Source: Novosphingobium sp. SG919
GTDB taxonomy: Bacteria; Pseudomonadota; Alphaproteobacteria; Sphingomonadales; Sphingomonadaceae
Direction of reading: 5' to 3'
Length of the DNA stretch: 64,000 nt
NCBI RefSeq assembly: GCF_012932495.1
Contig: NZ_JABCNG010000005.1
Span: 310,001 to 374,000 of the forward strand
Positions 17,631 through 26,614 of this stretch are shown here, one piece after another. The position numbers and the translations under genes are program-made. The notes beneath the pieces were generated by a model. That model saw only the letters and a program-made list of their open reading frames with translations. It searched no databases and had not been told where the DNA came from. Each line of letters opens with the position of its first letter. Positions within the stretch are counted from its first letter, which is position 1.

Positions 17631-20285
17631 TCAATAACGAACCGTGATGTCGGCCAGATAGCTGCGGCCATACTTTTCATAGCGCGCGATCTGGTTGGCG
17701 TCGTTGTTCCAATAGAACCGCGCCACCTGGTTGGTCAGGTTGTTGGCCTGCACGCGCACCGAGATGTTCTTGGTGATGGTATAGCCGATGCTGGCCCCCA
17801 GCGTGGTTTCGCTTTCCAGGCGGGTGAGCTTGGAGGCGTCCCAGCCATAGATCACCGTGAACGGGCTGTGATGCTTGAGCGCCAGGCGCGCGTCGATGCC
17901 ATGGTCGGAATACCACAGGTCAACCTCGCCGGTGAAATCGGCCAGGCCCACCGCCGGGAACGGATTGGTGCTGGGCGAAAGTTCCTTGAGGTCAGACTTC
18001 ACGAAGGCGGCGTTGGCATAGATGCCGAACTTGTCGAGGCCGGGGATGAAGTAGAACGGCGTCTGCAACGTGGTTTCGATACCGGCGATATAGCCGCCCT
18101 TGCCGTTGGCCGGGCCGGTGATCAGGTAGTCGGCACCGTTGATCGTCTGCGTGGTCTGGGCATAGCCGATGTTGGTATCGACATCCTTGTAATAGCCCGC
18201 AACCGCCAGCAGCGCATCCTTGTGGAAATACCATTCCACCGACAGGTCACCCTGCGTGGCCATGAATGGGCGCAAGTTGGGATTGCCGGCCGAACCGGTC
18301 AGCTGCGGCGGATAGACCGACAGGTTCTGGTTGGCACGCAGTTCATCGAGCGGCGGACGCGAGATCACCCGCGCTGCGGCCACGCGCAGCTTGAGCATGT
18401 CGGTCAGCTCGAAGTTCAGGTTGATGCTGGGCAGCGCGCGGAAATAGTGGTTCTGCGCGTTCACCGGCGAAAGCACGGTCACGTTGGCCGTGCCGTCCCA
18501 GCTGGTGGAGGCAGACGTGCCCGTGCTGTGCGTCACCACGTCGACGAAACGCACGCCGACGTTACCCGAAAAGCCATTGCCGCCGAGGTCAGCCATCACA
18601 TAGCCTTCCATGTCGTCTTCGCGCACGCGCCAGCCCTTGGTGGGATCGTCGGCGCCGGGGGTATAGACCACCGCCTGACTGGCGATGGTGTCGAAATCGC
18701 CCCACACCATCGTCGGCACGGTGAAATTGCTCGTGTTGAAGGCGGTCAGGTCCGACGCGTTGAGCGTCACGCTGCCGCCACCCACGGTGGCGATGCTGCC
18801 GCTGCCATAGGCCAGGCTCTTGACGCGGTTGGAATAGCGCAGGCCCACGCCAATGCCCGAAAGCCAGCCGCTGTTGACCGCGCGGCGGATGTCGATCTGC
18901 CCGGCGCCCAGGTCATCGTGCAGGCGCTGCGGCCCGTCATAGATGCCGGGGTAATAGCTCTGCACCGTCTGCGCGCTGGTATCGCCCACGTTGGCCCCGC
19001 TGATCGAGACCGACGGCACCTGGCCCGCGCCAGTGGCAAAGGTGGTAGTGGAGGGATAGAATTCCGTCGCCACCGAGCGATAGAGGTTGTTGCGCTTGGC
19101 GCTGGAATAGGAAACGTCGGTCTTCACCGACCAGGTGCCATCATCGTACTTGGCGTTGAGGCCCGAGACGAACAGGGTCTTGTCCTCGGTATACTTGCCG
19201 AAAACGTTGGTGACCGAGGAATAGTTGTTGAGCGTGGCGCCCGTCACCGTGTTGCCGGCGAGCGTGTAGTTCCCCTGCTGGTAGATATCGCCGGCCTGGC
19301 CGAAGTTGCCGCCCCAGTCGCCCCAGCCGTTGGAACGGCCATACCACTGCTGCGCCTGGTTCTCGTCGATCTTGATGTTGGAATAGAGGCCGTCGAGCGT
19401 GATGTCCCAATAGGAACCCGGCTTCCACTGCAAGGCAGCCGTGGTGCTCCAGCGGGTTTCGGTCAGGCCCTTGACTTCGGCCTGCGCGCCCCAGGGGGTG
19501 TTGATCTTGTTGCCGCTGGCGTCGGTCGGCGGGCTGCCGGTGTCGACGGTGTTGTAGCCCCAGCCCTGGAAGCTTTCGAAGCCGTTCTTCTGGCGCTGGT
19601 AGGTGCCACCGATCACCAGGCCGAGGTTGTCGGTCAGCTTGCCGACATATTGCGCGCTGCCGCGGGCGCCGAGGCCCGAATAGCCCGGAATGTCCTTGCC
19701 GCCATCGTTATAGATCGCGCCGCCGCGCACGGTGAAGGCGGGCCCATGGTAATCGAGCGGCTTGATCGTCTGGATGTCGATCGTGGCGGCCACGCCCCCG
19801 GCGATGAAGTCGGCGCTCTGTGCTTTGTAGACCGTCACGCCCGAGACGATTTCGGACGGGTAGATTTCCCAGCGCACGTTGCGGTCGGGTTCCGACGAAG
19901 CCACTTCGCGCCCGTTGATCAGGCCCAGCACCAGGCGCGGACCAAGGCCGCGCACCGCGGCCTGGCTGGCATTGCCGCGATCGCGCGTGGCGGTCACGCC
20001 CGGCAGGCGACCCAGCGAATCCGCGATGGTCACATCGGGCAGAACGCCGATGTCCTTGGAACTGATGGTTTCGGCCACCACCGTGGTGGCGCGCTTGGCA
20101 TTGAGCGCATCGCGCAGCGAAGCGCGCAGCCCGGTGACGACGATCGCCTGGTCCGACGGGGCTTCATCAGCAGCCGATTGCGGCGCGGCGGCATTGTCGG
20201 CGGCTTGCGCGAAAGCAGCGTGAGAGCCCATGGCCAGCGCCAGGACACTGGTTGCACAAAGAACGCGACGGAAATCGAGATGCAT
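17631..20285 (-). CDS. TonB-dependent receptor, sugar type (probable galacto-oligosaccharide uptake)
   Basis: An 884-residue outer-membrane receptor. It has a signal peptide (MHLDFRRVLCATSVLALAMG, later AFAQA), a TonB box (QAIVVTGLRASLRDALNAKR), and a plug with VVAETISSKDIGVLPDVTIA and LGRLPGVTATRDRGNASQAAV. The GLRASL...NAKR and SKDIGVLPD wording is characteristic of the Xanthomonas/Caulobacter carbohydrate receptors (TIGR01782-like). The C-terminus SYLADITVRY is an aromatic-ended barrel strand. The ATG at 20,285 has GGGAGGGG six bases upstream. Its promoter holds the best copy of the operator palindrome, which ties it to the FCD regulator and the galactan enzymes. Confidence 0.92.
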   Translation of the reverse strand: MHLDFRRVLCATSVLALAMGSHAAFAQAADNAAAPQSAADEAPSDQAIVVTGLRASLRDALNAKRATTVVAETISSKDIGVLPDVTIADSLGRLPGVTATRDRGNASQAAVRGLGPRLVLGLINGREVASSEPDRNVRWEIYPSEIVSGVTVYKAQSADFIAGGVAATIDIQTIKPLDYHGPAFTVRGGAIYNDGGKDIPGYSGLGARGSAQYVGKLTDNLGLVIGGTYQRQKNGFESFQGWGYNTVDTGSPPTDASGNKINTPWGAQAEVKGLTETRWSTTAALQWKPGSYWDITLDGLYSNIKIDENQAQQWYGRSNGWGDWGGNFGQAGDIYQQGNYTLAGNTVTGATLNNYSSVTNVFGKYTEDKTLFVSGLNAKYDDGTWSVKTDVSYSSAKRNNLYRSVATEFYPSTTTFATGAGQVPSVSISGANVGDTSAQTVQSYYPGIYDGPQRLHDDLGAGQIDIRRAVNSGWLSGIGVGLRYSNRVKSLAYGSGSIATVGGGSVTLNASDLTAFNTSNFTVPTMVWGDFDTIASQAVVYTPGADDPTKGWRVREDDMEGYVMADLGGNGFSGNVGVRFVDVVTHSTGTSASTSWDGTANVTVLSPVNAQNHYFRALPSINLNFELTDMLKLRVAAARVISRPPLDELRANQNLSVYPPQLTGSAGNPNLRPFMATQGDLSVEWYFHKDALLAVAGYYKDVDTNIGYAQTTQTINGADYLITGPANGKGGYIAGIETTLQTPFYFIPGLDKFGIYANAAFVKSDLKELSPSTNPFPAVGLADFTGEVDLWYSDHGIDARLALKHHSPFTVIYGWDASKLTRLESETTLGASIGYTITKNISVRVQANNLTNQVARFYWNNDANQIARYEKYGRSYLADITVRY

Positions 20286-20316
20286 GAAAAGCCCCTCCCG
20301 GAAAACAGTGAAGTCT

Positions 20317-20333
20317 TATTTATACGATAAATA
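20317..20333. promoter_or_regulatory. Operator palindrome 3 (TATTTAT-ACG-ATAAATA), perfect
   Basis: A perfect 7-3-7 palindrome lies 32 bp upstream of the sugar TonB receptor start. It is the best copy of the motif also found at 8779 and 12,362, and is proposed as a binding site of the FCD regulator. Confidence 0.7.
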
Positions 20334-20467
20334 GGATTCGTATGCGCCAGGTGTCAAGCCATGTCGCGCAAGGCGGCAGATGTGGCAGGGCAAACACCGC
20401 CAGGTGTTGCCCGGTGGCAACAGCAAGCAAGTGTCAGGAACGTTGCGAAATCAACGGTGTGGCAGCG

Positions 20468-22525
20468 TCAACCGCCGCGCAGCAGTTGGACGCCCCAATC
20501 GCGCTCGAACAAGTAGAGCAGCACGCGCGCCGCCTGCCCGCGCGGGGAATCCAGCCCGCCATCGCGCTCCATCAACAGCCGCGCGTCATCGTGGGCAATC
20601 GCCAGCAGGTTGGCGATCTGTTCGAAATCGGCGACACGAAACGGCGTATCCCCCGATTGGCGCGTGCCGAGCAATTCGCCGCCGCCGCGCAGGCGCAAGT
20701 CTTCCTCGGCCAGCAGGAACCCGTCCTGCGTCTCGCGCATCAGGGCCAGCCGTTCGCGGCCCACTTTGCTCACCATGTCGCCGCGCAGCAGCAGGCAGGT
20801 GGACTTCTGGCTGCCCCGCCCCACGCGCCCGCGCAACTGGTGCAACTGCGCCAGGCCAAAGCGCTCGGCCTGCTCGATCACCATCAAGGTGGCGTTGGGC
20901 ACGTCCACGCCCACTTCGATCACCGTGGTCGCCACCAACAGGCTCGCCTGCCCGCTGGCGAAGCGCTCCATCGCCGCGTCCTTGGCTTCGGGCCGCATCT
21001 GGCCGTGGACCATCACCACACGCTCGCCAAAGCGTTCGGCCAGCATGGCGTGGCGCGCTTCTGCGGCGGCCAGGTCCTCGTTCTCCGCCTCGCGCACCAT
21101 CGGGCACACCCAATAGGCCTGGTGCCCGGCGGCGATGTGCCGGCCGATCCCGTCGATCACGTCGGGCAAGCGCTCCTGCGCCACCACGCGCGTGTCGATC
21201 GCCTGGCGGCCGGGTGGCATTTCGTCGAGCCGCGAGACTTCCATCTCGCCATATTGCGCCAGGGTCAGCGTGCGCGGAATCGGCGTGGCGGTCATCGCCA
21301 GGCAGTGCGGCGTGGCGCGCGCTTTCTTGGTCAGCATCAGGCGCTGCCCCACGCCAAAGCGGTGCTGCTCGTCGATCACCACCAGCGCCAGGTTGCGATA
21401 GCCCACGCTGTCCTGGAAGATCGCATGCGTGCCCACCAGAATGTCGATTTCGCCATCCAGCAGGTTCATCAACAGCGCCTCGCGTGCGCGGCCCTTGTCG
21501 CGCCCAGTCAGCAGTGCGATGTTCACCCCGGTGCCGCGCGCCATTTTGGCCAGGGTATCGGCATGCTGGCGCGCCAGGATTTCGGTGGGTGCCAGCAAGG
21601 CCGCCTGCCCGCCTGCCTCCACGGCCACCAGCATGGCATGGAGCGCCACGGCGGTCTTGCCCGAACCCACGTCGCCCTGGAGCAGGCGCAACATGGGGGA
21701 GCCTTGCGCCATGTCGCCCTCGATCTCGGCAATGGCGCGGGTTTGCGCACCGGTCAGCGCAAAGGGCAGGTTGAGCTTGGCACGCAGACGTCCGTCGCCA
21801 TGCAGCGGCTGGCCCACTCGCGTGCGGTTCGCCGCGCGCACCAGCATCAGCGCCAGCGCATTGGCAAACAGTTCGTCATAGGCCAGGCGATCCTTGGCGC
21901 GCTTGTCGGGTGCCTGGTGCGTCCGGGCCAGCGCCTCGTGCCAGGCGGGCCATTCCTCGCGCGCCAAGAGGCCTGGCTCGATCCATTCGGGCAGGCGCGG
22001 CGCCTGGGCGAGCGCCTGGTGCACCAGCGTGGCGATGCGGCCCTGGGTCAGGCCTTCGGACAAGGGATAGACCGCCTCGGTCATCTGGCCTTGCAGGCCT
22101 GCGCTGTCCTCGCTCACATGATCGGGGTGGACGATCTGCCAGGTCTGGCCGAACTGGTCGAGCCGCCCGGCCACCCAGCGCTTCTCGCCCACCGGCAGCG
22201 CCTTTTTGCCGGTGTAGGATGCCCGGCCGAAATAGGTGATCGACACGTGGTTGCCCACGCTGTCTTCGGCAATCACGCGGAACGGGCCGCGCCCGGCCGG
22301 CTGGCGGTGCTCGCGCACGGTCAGGGCCACGATGATCTGCTCGCCCAGCGCCGCTTCATCCAGCGCCTGCACCGCGCGCCGCTGCACGAAGCGATCGGGC
22401 AGGTGATAGAGAAAGTCGCGCACCCGCGTCAGCCCCAGCTTGTCGAGCGGGCGGGCAAGGCCGGCGCCCACGCCTTTCAGGCTGGTGGCCTCGGCAAACA
22501 GGGGATTGAGCAAATCGGGGCGCAT
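20468..22525 (-). CDS. recG: ATP-dependent DNA helicase RecG
   Basis: Branch-migrating helicase that remodels stalled forks and Holliday junctions. It has 685 residues from the ATG at 22,525; the frame runs on upstream to 22,690 without a conserved protein. An N-terminal wedge/OB domain is followed by the helicase core: LLQGDVGSGKTAVAL (Walker A), VVIDEQHRFGV (DEQH box), MTATPIPRTL (motif III), TTVIEVGVDVPNA (motif V) and the end of the TRG motif in QLHQLRGRVGRGSQKS. It diverges from sdhE 64 bp away. The recG/sdhE/mfd cluster is a familiar alphaproteobacterial arrangement. Confidence 0.96.
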   Translation of the reverse strand: MRPDLLNPLFAEATSLKGVGAGLARPLDKLGLTRVRDFLYHLPDRFVQRRAVQALDEAALGEQIIVALTVREHRQPAGRGPFRVIAEDSVGNHVSITYFGRASYTGKKALPVGEKRWVAGRLDQFGQTWQIVHPDHVSEDSAGLQGQMTEAVYPLSEGLTQGRIATLVHQALAQAPRLPEWIEPGLLAREEWPAWHEALARTHQAPDKRAKDRLAYDELFANALALMLVRAANRTRVGQPLHGDGRLRAKLNLPFALTGAQTRAIAEIEGDMAQGSPMLRLLQGDVGSGKTAVALHAMLVAVEAGGQAALLAPTEILARQHADTLAKMARGTGVNIALLTGRDKGRAREALLMNLLDGEIDILVGTHAIFQDSVGYRNLALVVIDEQHRFGVGQRLMLTKKARATPHCLAMTATPIPRTLTLAQYGEMEVSRLDEMPPGRQAIDTRVVAQERLPDVIDGIGRHIAAGHQAYWVCPMVREAENEDLAAAEARHAMLAERFGERVVMVHGQMRPEAKDAAMERFASGQASLLVATTVIEVGVDVPNATLMVIEQAERFGLAQLHQLRGRVGRGSQKSTCLLLRGDMVSKVGRERLALMRETQDGFLLAEEDLRLRGGGELLGTRQSGDTPFRVADFEQIANLLAIAHDDARLLMERDGGLDSPRGQAARVLLYLFERDWGVQLLRGG

Positions 22526-22589
22526 GGGGCTCCCATAATCACCATGGGGCCGTTGCGCCATGGGGCAAGCTGGCTTACCCGCAGCCCTT

Positions 22590-22901
22590 ATGACCGAAAC
22601 GACTGCGACTCCTGAATCCGGCCCGGACTTTGGCAAACTGGACGAAGCACGCCTGCGGCGCATGAAATTCCGCGCCTGGCATCGCGGCACGCGTGAGGCC
22701 GACTACATGATCGGCTGCTATTTCGACCGTTTCCACGGTGAATGGGGTGAAGCCGAAGCCGTCTGGTTCGAAACCCTGTTGGACGAGGAAGACGTCGACA
22801 TCCTGGGCTGGGCCCTGGGCACGCTGTCGGTGCCGGAGGAATATGCCGGCCCGCTGATGGACCGCATGCGCCAACTGGACTACGTGGAGATTCCACGCTG
22901 A
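22590..22901 (+). CDS. sdhE: Succinate dehydrogenase assembly factor 2 (SdhE family)
   Basis: A 103-residue soluble protein needed to attach FAD to the flavoprotein subunit of succinate dehydrogenase. The family mark is the RGxxE segment, here HRGTREADYMIGCYFDRF, followed by a five-helix acidic domain (WFETLLDEEDVDILGWALG). The ATG at 22,590 is chosen over the in-frame ATG at 22,560, which would read into the recG promoter region. It stands between recG and mfd. Confidence 0.9.
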   Translation: MTETTATPESGPDFGKLDEARLRRMKFRAWHRGTREADYMIGCYFDRFHGEWGEAEAVWFETLLDEEDVDILGWALGTLSVPEEYAGPLMDRMRQLDYVEIPR

Positions 22902-22915
22902 CGTGGCGCCTGCCG

Positions 22916-23067
22916 CCCTTCGACAGGCTCAGGGCGGACGGAACATTGTTGCAATGTTTCGTGTTTCCCCGTTCGGGCTGAGCTTGTCGAAGCCCCCGGC
23001 ACCACCGCTTGAGTCCGTCCAGGAACAACAAAACAATCTCCGTTCGCCCTGAGCCTGTCGAAGGGCG
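22916..23067. repeat. Three copies of a TTCGACAGGCTCAGGGC repeat
   Basis: One copy (22,916-22,943, CCCTTCGACAGGCTCAGGGC) and two copies in the opposite orientation (22,968-22,995 and 23,040-23,067, read as GTTCGCCCTGAGCCTGTCGA) fill the gap between sdhE and mfd. This is a short dispersed palindromic element well known from sphingomonad intergenic DNA. No gene is seen between the copies. Confidence 0.8.
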
Positions 23068-23098
23068 CGCACGCAACGTCCGCCAAAAGAACCCAGCC

Positions 23099-26000
23099 AT
23101 GCCCGACCTTTCCCGCATTCTTTCCGCCCGCAGCCCGCTGACGCTTGCCAGCGTGGCGCGCGGCGCGCAGCCGCTGGTCATGGCGGACCTCGCCCGTGCC
23201 GCTGCGGCGGCGAAGACGCAGGGCCGCTGCGTGTTCATCACGCCCGATGACACCGCCCTGCGTGCCCTGGTGGAAAGCGCGGCGTTCTTTGCGCCCGAAC
23301 TGGACGTGATCGATTTCCCCGCGTGGGACTGCCTGCCGTTCGACCGCGCCTCTCCCGCCCTGTCGATCAGCGCGCGGCGGCTGGCGGCCCTGCAAAAGCT
23401 GCAGCACAAGCGCGACGGGCGGCCGCAACTGCTGGTCACCACGATCAACGCCGTGCTGCAACGCACGCTCACCCCGTTTCGCATCCGCGAATCCACCCGG
23501 CTGCTCACCCCCGGCGTGGAAATCGGCCGCGAAAGCCTGATCGCGCTGCTCCAGCGCCAGGGCTATTCGCGCACCGACACCGTGGTGGACGCAGGCGAAT
23601 ATGCCGTGCGCGGCTCGGTCTTCGATATCTTTCCCACCGGGCTCGATCACGGGCTGCGGCTCGATTTCTTCGGCGACGAGCTGGAAACGCTGCGCCTGTT
23701 CGATCCGGCCACGCAACGTTCGGTCCAGCCGGTGGAAACCCACCTGCTGCTGCCCGCCAGCGAGGCGCTGCTCGACGAAACCTCGATCAAGCGCTTCCGC
23801 AGCCGCTATCGCGAGATCTTCGGGGCCAACGCCACCGGCGACGCGCTTTATCAGGCGGTCAGCGAAGGCCGGCGCCTGGCCGGCATGGAACACTGGCTGC
23901 CGCTGTTCGAAGAGCGGATGGTCACGCTGTTCGATCACTTGGCCGAGGGCGACCTGGTGGTGCTCGACAGCGCCGCCGCCAAGGCCGCCGAGAGCCGGCT
24001 CGATGACATCGCCGATTACTATGCCGCGCGCACCGAAGCCTCGGCCCGCCAATCGGGCACCTATCGCCCGCTCAAGCCCGACGCGCTTTATCTCACGCGC
24101 GAAGAGCTCGATCGCGCCTTGGCCGGGTGGCCAGTGCATCGCGCCTCGATCTTTGCCGAGCCGGAAAGCGCCAGTGTCATCGACTTCGGCTTTTCCAGCT
24201 CGCGCGATTTCACGCCCGACCGCGCGCAAGGCGTCAATATCTATGAAGCCGCGGCCAAGCATCTGGCGGCGCTGGGCACGCGCGGTCTCAAGCCGATCGT
24301 CGCGGCCTATACCACCGGCTCGCGTTCGCGCCTCGCCTCGCTGCTGGCCGAGGCGGGCAAGCAGGCACCGGCCCTGGCCGATACCTGGCAGGAAGCGCTG
24401 GGCCTGGCTGCCAGCGGCCGCCCGGTCGCCGTGGTCCTGCCGCTGGAACAGGGCTTTGCCAACGACACCCTGGAACTGCTGACCGAGCAGGACATCCTGG
24501 GTGACCGCCTGGTGCGCCGCAAGAAGAAGCGCAAGGACGCCGACGCGTTCCTGGCCGAGCTGTCTGCGCTCACCCCTGGCGATCTGGTGGTCCACATGGA
24601 CCATGGCATCGGCCGTTACGAGGGCCTCGAAGCGATCACCGTGGGCCAAAGCCCGCACGATTGCGTGCAACTGACGTATGCCGGGGGCGACAAGCTCTAC
24701 ATTCCGGTCGAAAACCTCGACGTGCTTTCGCGCTATGGCGCCGAGAGCGAAAACGTCGCGCTCGACAAGCTGGGCGGCGAAGGCTGGCAGCGGCGCAAGG
24801 CGCGCATGCGCGAGCGCATCCTGGAAATGGCCGGGCAGCTGATGGCCACCGCCGCGTTGCGCGCGCTGCGCCAGGCCGATGTCCTTGCGGTCGATCCGGC
24901 GAGCTATGGCCCCTTTGTCGATCGCTTCCCCTGGGACGAGACCGAGGACCAGGAACGCGCCATCGACGACGTGCTGGGCGACATGGCCGAAGGCAAGCCG
25001 ATGGACCGGCTGGTCTGTGGCGACGTCGGTTTCGGCAAGACCGAAGTGGCCCTGCGCGCGGCGTTCGTTTCGGCGATGGCCGGGCACCAGGTGGCGGTGA
25101 TTGCCCCCACCACCCTGCTCGCGCGCCAGCACTACAGCAATTTCGTGGAGCGGTTCTCGGGCTTCCCCCTCCAGATCGGGCGCCTGTCGCGCCTGGTGCC
25201 GGCCAAGGAAGCCACGCAGACGCGGGCTGGCCTCGCCGATGGCACGGTGGACATTGTCGTGGGCACCCACGCGCTGCTTTCCAAATCGGTGGAATTCAAG
25301 CGGCTGGGCCTGGTCATCGTCGACGAGGAGCAGCGCTTTGGCGTGACGCACAAGGAAAAGCTCAAGGAGCTCAAGACCGACGTCCACGTCCTCACGCTCA
25401 CCGCCACGCCGATCCCGCGCACCTTGCAGATGGCCATGTCGGGCCTGCGCGAACTGTCCACGATCCAGACCCCGCCGGTCGATCGCCTCGCCGTGCGCAC
25501 TTATGTGATGCCGTGGGACGATGTCACCATGCGCGAGGCCTTGATGCGCGAGCACCAGCGCGGCGGGCAGAGCTTCATCGTCGTGCCGCGCATTGCCGAC
25601 ATGGCCGAAGTGGAAGACTGGCTGCGCCTCAACGTGCCGGAAATCCGCTTCGTGACGGCGCATGGGCAGATGAGCCCGACCGAAGTGGAAGACCGCATGA
25701 GCGCCTTCTATGAAAAGCGCTATGAAGTGCTGCTGTCCACCACGATCGTGGAAAGCGGGATCGACATTCCCAGTGCCAACACCATCGTGCTCCACCGCGC
25801 CGATCGCTTTGGCCTGGCCCAGCTTTACCAGCTGCGTGGCCGCGTCGGCCGGGGCAAGCTGCGCGCCTATGCCTATCTCACCTATCCGGAAAACCAGGCC
25901 CTTTCGGAAGTGGCGGAAAAGCGCCTCAAGGTGCTGGGCGATCTCGATTCGCTGGGCGCCGGGTTCCAGCTGGCCAGCCATGACCTGGATCTGCGCGGCG

Positions 26001-26602
26001 CGGGCAATCTGCTGGGCGACGAACAATCGGGCCATATCAAGGAAGTGGGCTTCGAGCTTTACCAGTCCATGCTGGAAGACGCGATCATGGCGGCCAAGGC
26101 CGGCGAGATCGGCATGGCGCGCGAGCGCGACGCATTGTCTCCACAGATCACGCTCGATGCGCCGATCATGATCCCCGAAGACTATGTGCCCGATCTGGCC
26201 GTGCGCATGGCGCTCTATCGCCGCATGAACGATGCCGAAGGCGCCGATGCGGTGGAAGCGCTGGCGGCCGAGATGATCGACCGCTTCGGCCCGCTGCCGC
26301 AACCCACGCAGAACCTCTTGCAGCTGATCGAGGTCAAGCGCCAGGCGATCGAGGCCCGCATTGCCAAGATCGACGTGGGGCCCAAGGGCGTGCTCGTGTC
26401 GTTCCACAACGACGATTTCCCCGATCCCATGGGCCTGGTCGCCTATGTCGAGCGGCTGAAAGGCACTGCCAAGCTGCGCCCCGACAACAAGCTGGTGATC
26501 CAGCGCGCCTGGGGCGATCCGCAAGGGCGCCTCAACGGGCTGGTGCAGCTGACCAAGGGCCTGTCCACCATCGCGCGGCGCGCCGGCAAGAAAGCCGCCT
26601 GA
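23099..26602 (+). CDS. mfd: Transcription-repair coupling factor Mfd
   Basis: Removes RNA polymerase stalled at lesions and recruits UvrA. It has 1167 residues from the ATG at 23,099, full length for the family. Visible in order: UvrB-homology N-terminal domain (VIDFPAWDCLPFDRASP, RGSVFDIFPTG), RNA polymerase interaction domain (LTPGDLVVHMDHGIGRYEGLE), RecG-like translocase (CGDVGFGKTEVALRAAF, VIVDEEQRFGV, LTATPIPRTLQMAMSGLREL, STTIVESGIDIPSANT, QLRGRVGRG) and the C-terminal TRCF domain. The repeat-rich gap upstream leaves the promoter unclear. Confidence 0.97.
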   Translation: MPDLSRILSARSPLTLASVARGAQPLVMADLARAAAAAKTQGRCVFITPDDTALRALVESAAFFAPELDVIDFPAWDCLPFDRASPALSISARRLAALQKLQHKRDGRPQLLVTTINAVLQRTLTPFRIRESTRLLTPGVEIGRESLIALLQRQGYSRTDTVVDAGEYAVRGSVFDIFPTGLDHGLRLDFFGDELETLRLFDPATQRSVQPVETHLLLPASEALLDETSIKRFRSRYREIFGANATGDALYQAVSEGRRLAGMEHWLPLFEERMVTLFDHLAEGDLVVLDSAAAKAAESRLDDIADYYAARTEASARQSGTYRPLKPDALYLTREELDRALAGWPVHRASIFAEPESASVIDFGFSSSRDFTPDRAQGVNIYEAAAKHLAALGTRGLKPIVAAYTTGSRSRLASLLAEAGKQAPALADTWQEALGLAASGRPVAVVLPLEQGFANDTLELLTEQDILGDRLVRRKKKRKDADAFLAELSALTPGDLVVHMDHGIGRYEGLEAITVGQSPHDCVQLTYAGGDKLYIPVENLDVLSRYGAESENVALDKLGGEGWQRRKARMRERILEMAGQLMATAALRALRQADVLAVDPASYGPFVDRFPWDETEDQERAIDDVLGDMAEGKPMDRLVCGDVGFGKTEVALRAAFVSAMAGHQVAVIAPTTLLARQHYSNFVERFSGFPLQIGRLSRLVPAKEATQTRAGLADGTVDIVVGTHALLSKSVEFKRLGLVIVDEEQRFGVTHKEKLKELKTDVHVLTLTATPIPRTLQMAMSGLRELSTIQTPPVDRLAVRTYVMPWDDVTMREALMREHQRGGQSFIVVPRIADMAEVEDWLRLNVPEIRFVTAHGQMSPTEVEDRMSAFYEKRYEVLLSTTIVESGIDIPSANTIVLHRADRFGLAQLYQLRGRVGRGKLRAYAYLTYPENQALSEVAEKRLKVLGDLDSLGAGFQLASHDLDLRGAGNLLGDEQSGHIKEVGFELYQSMLEDAIMAAKAGEIGMARERDALSPQITLDAPIMIPEDYVPDLAVRMALYRRMNDAEGADAVEALAAEMIDRFGPLPQPTQNLLQLIEVKRQAIEARIAKIDVGPKGVLVSFHNDDFPDPMGLVAYVERLKGTAKLRPDNKLVIQRAWGDPQGRLNGLVQLTKGLSTIARRAGKKAA

Positions 26603-26614
26603 TCGCCGGAGCGG

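Noticed and set aside
22880..23098. Intergenic repeats before mfd as part of the gene
   Set aside because: The frame upstream of the ATG at 23,099 encodes only the translated repeat (RPEPVEG), a well-known artefact of this element.
22880..26524. A 1200-codon open frame antisense to mfd
   Set aside because: GC-rich codon use keeps the opposite strand open. The translation is His/Arg/Gly-rich with no domain, while the plus strand gives a full Mfd. The same holds for long antisense frames opposite the genes at 3073, 17,631 and 20,468.
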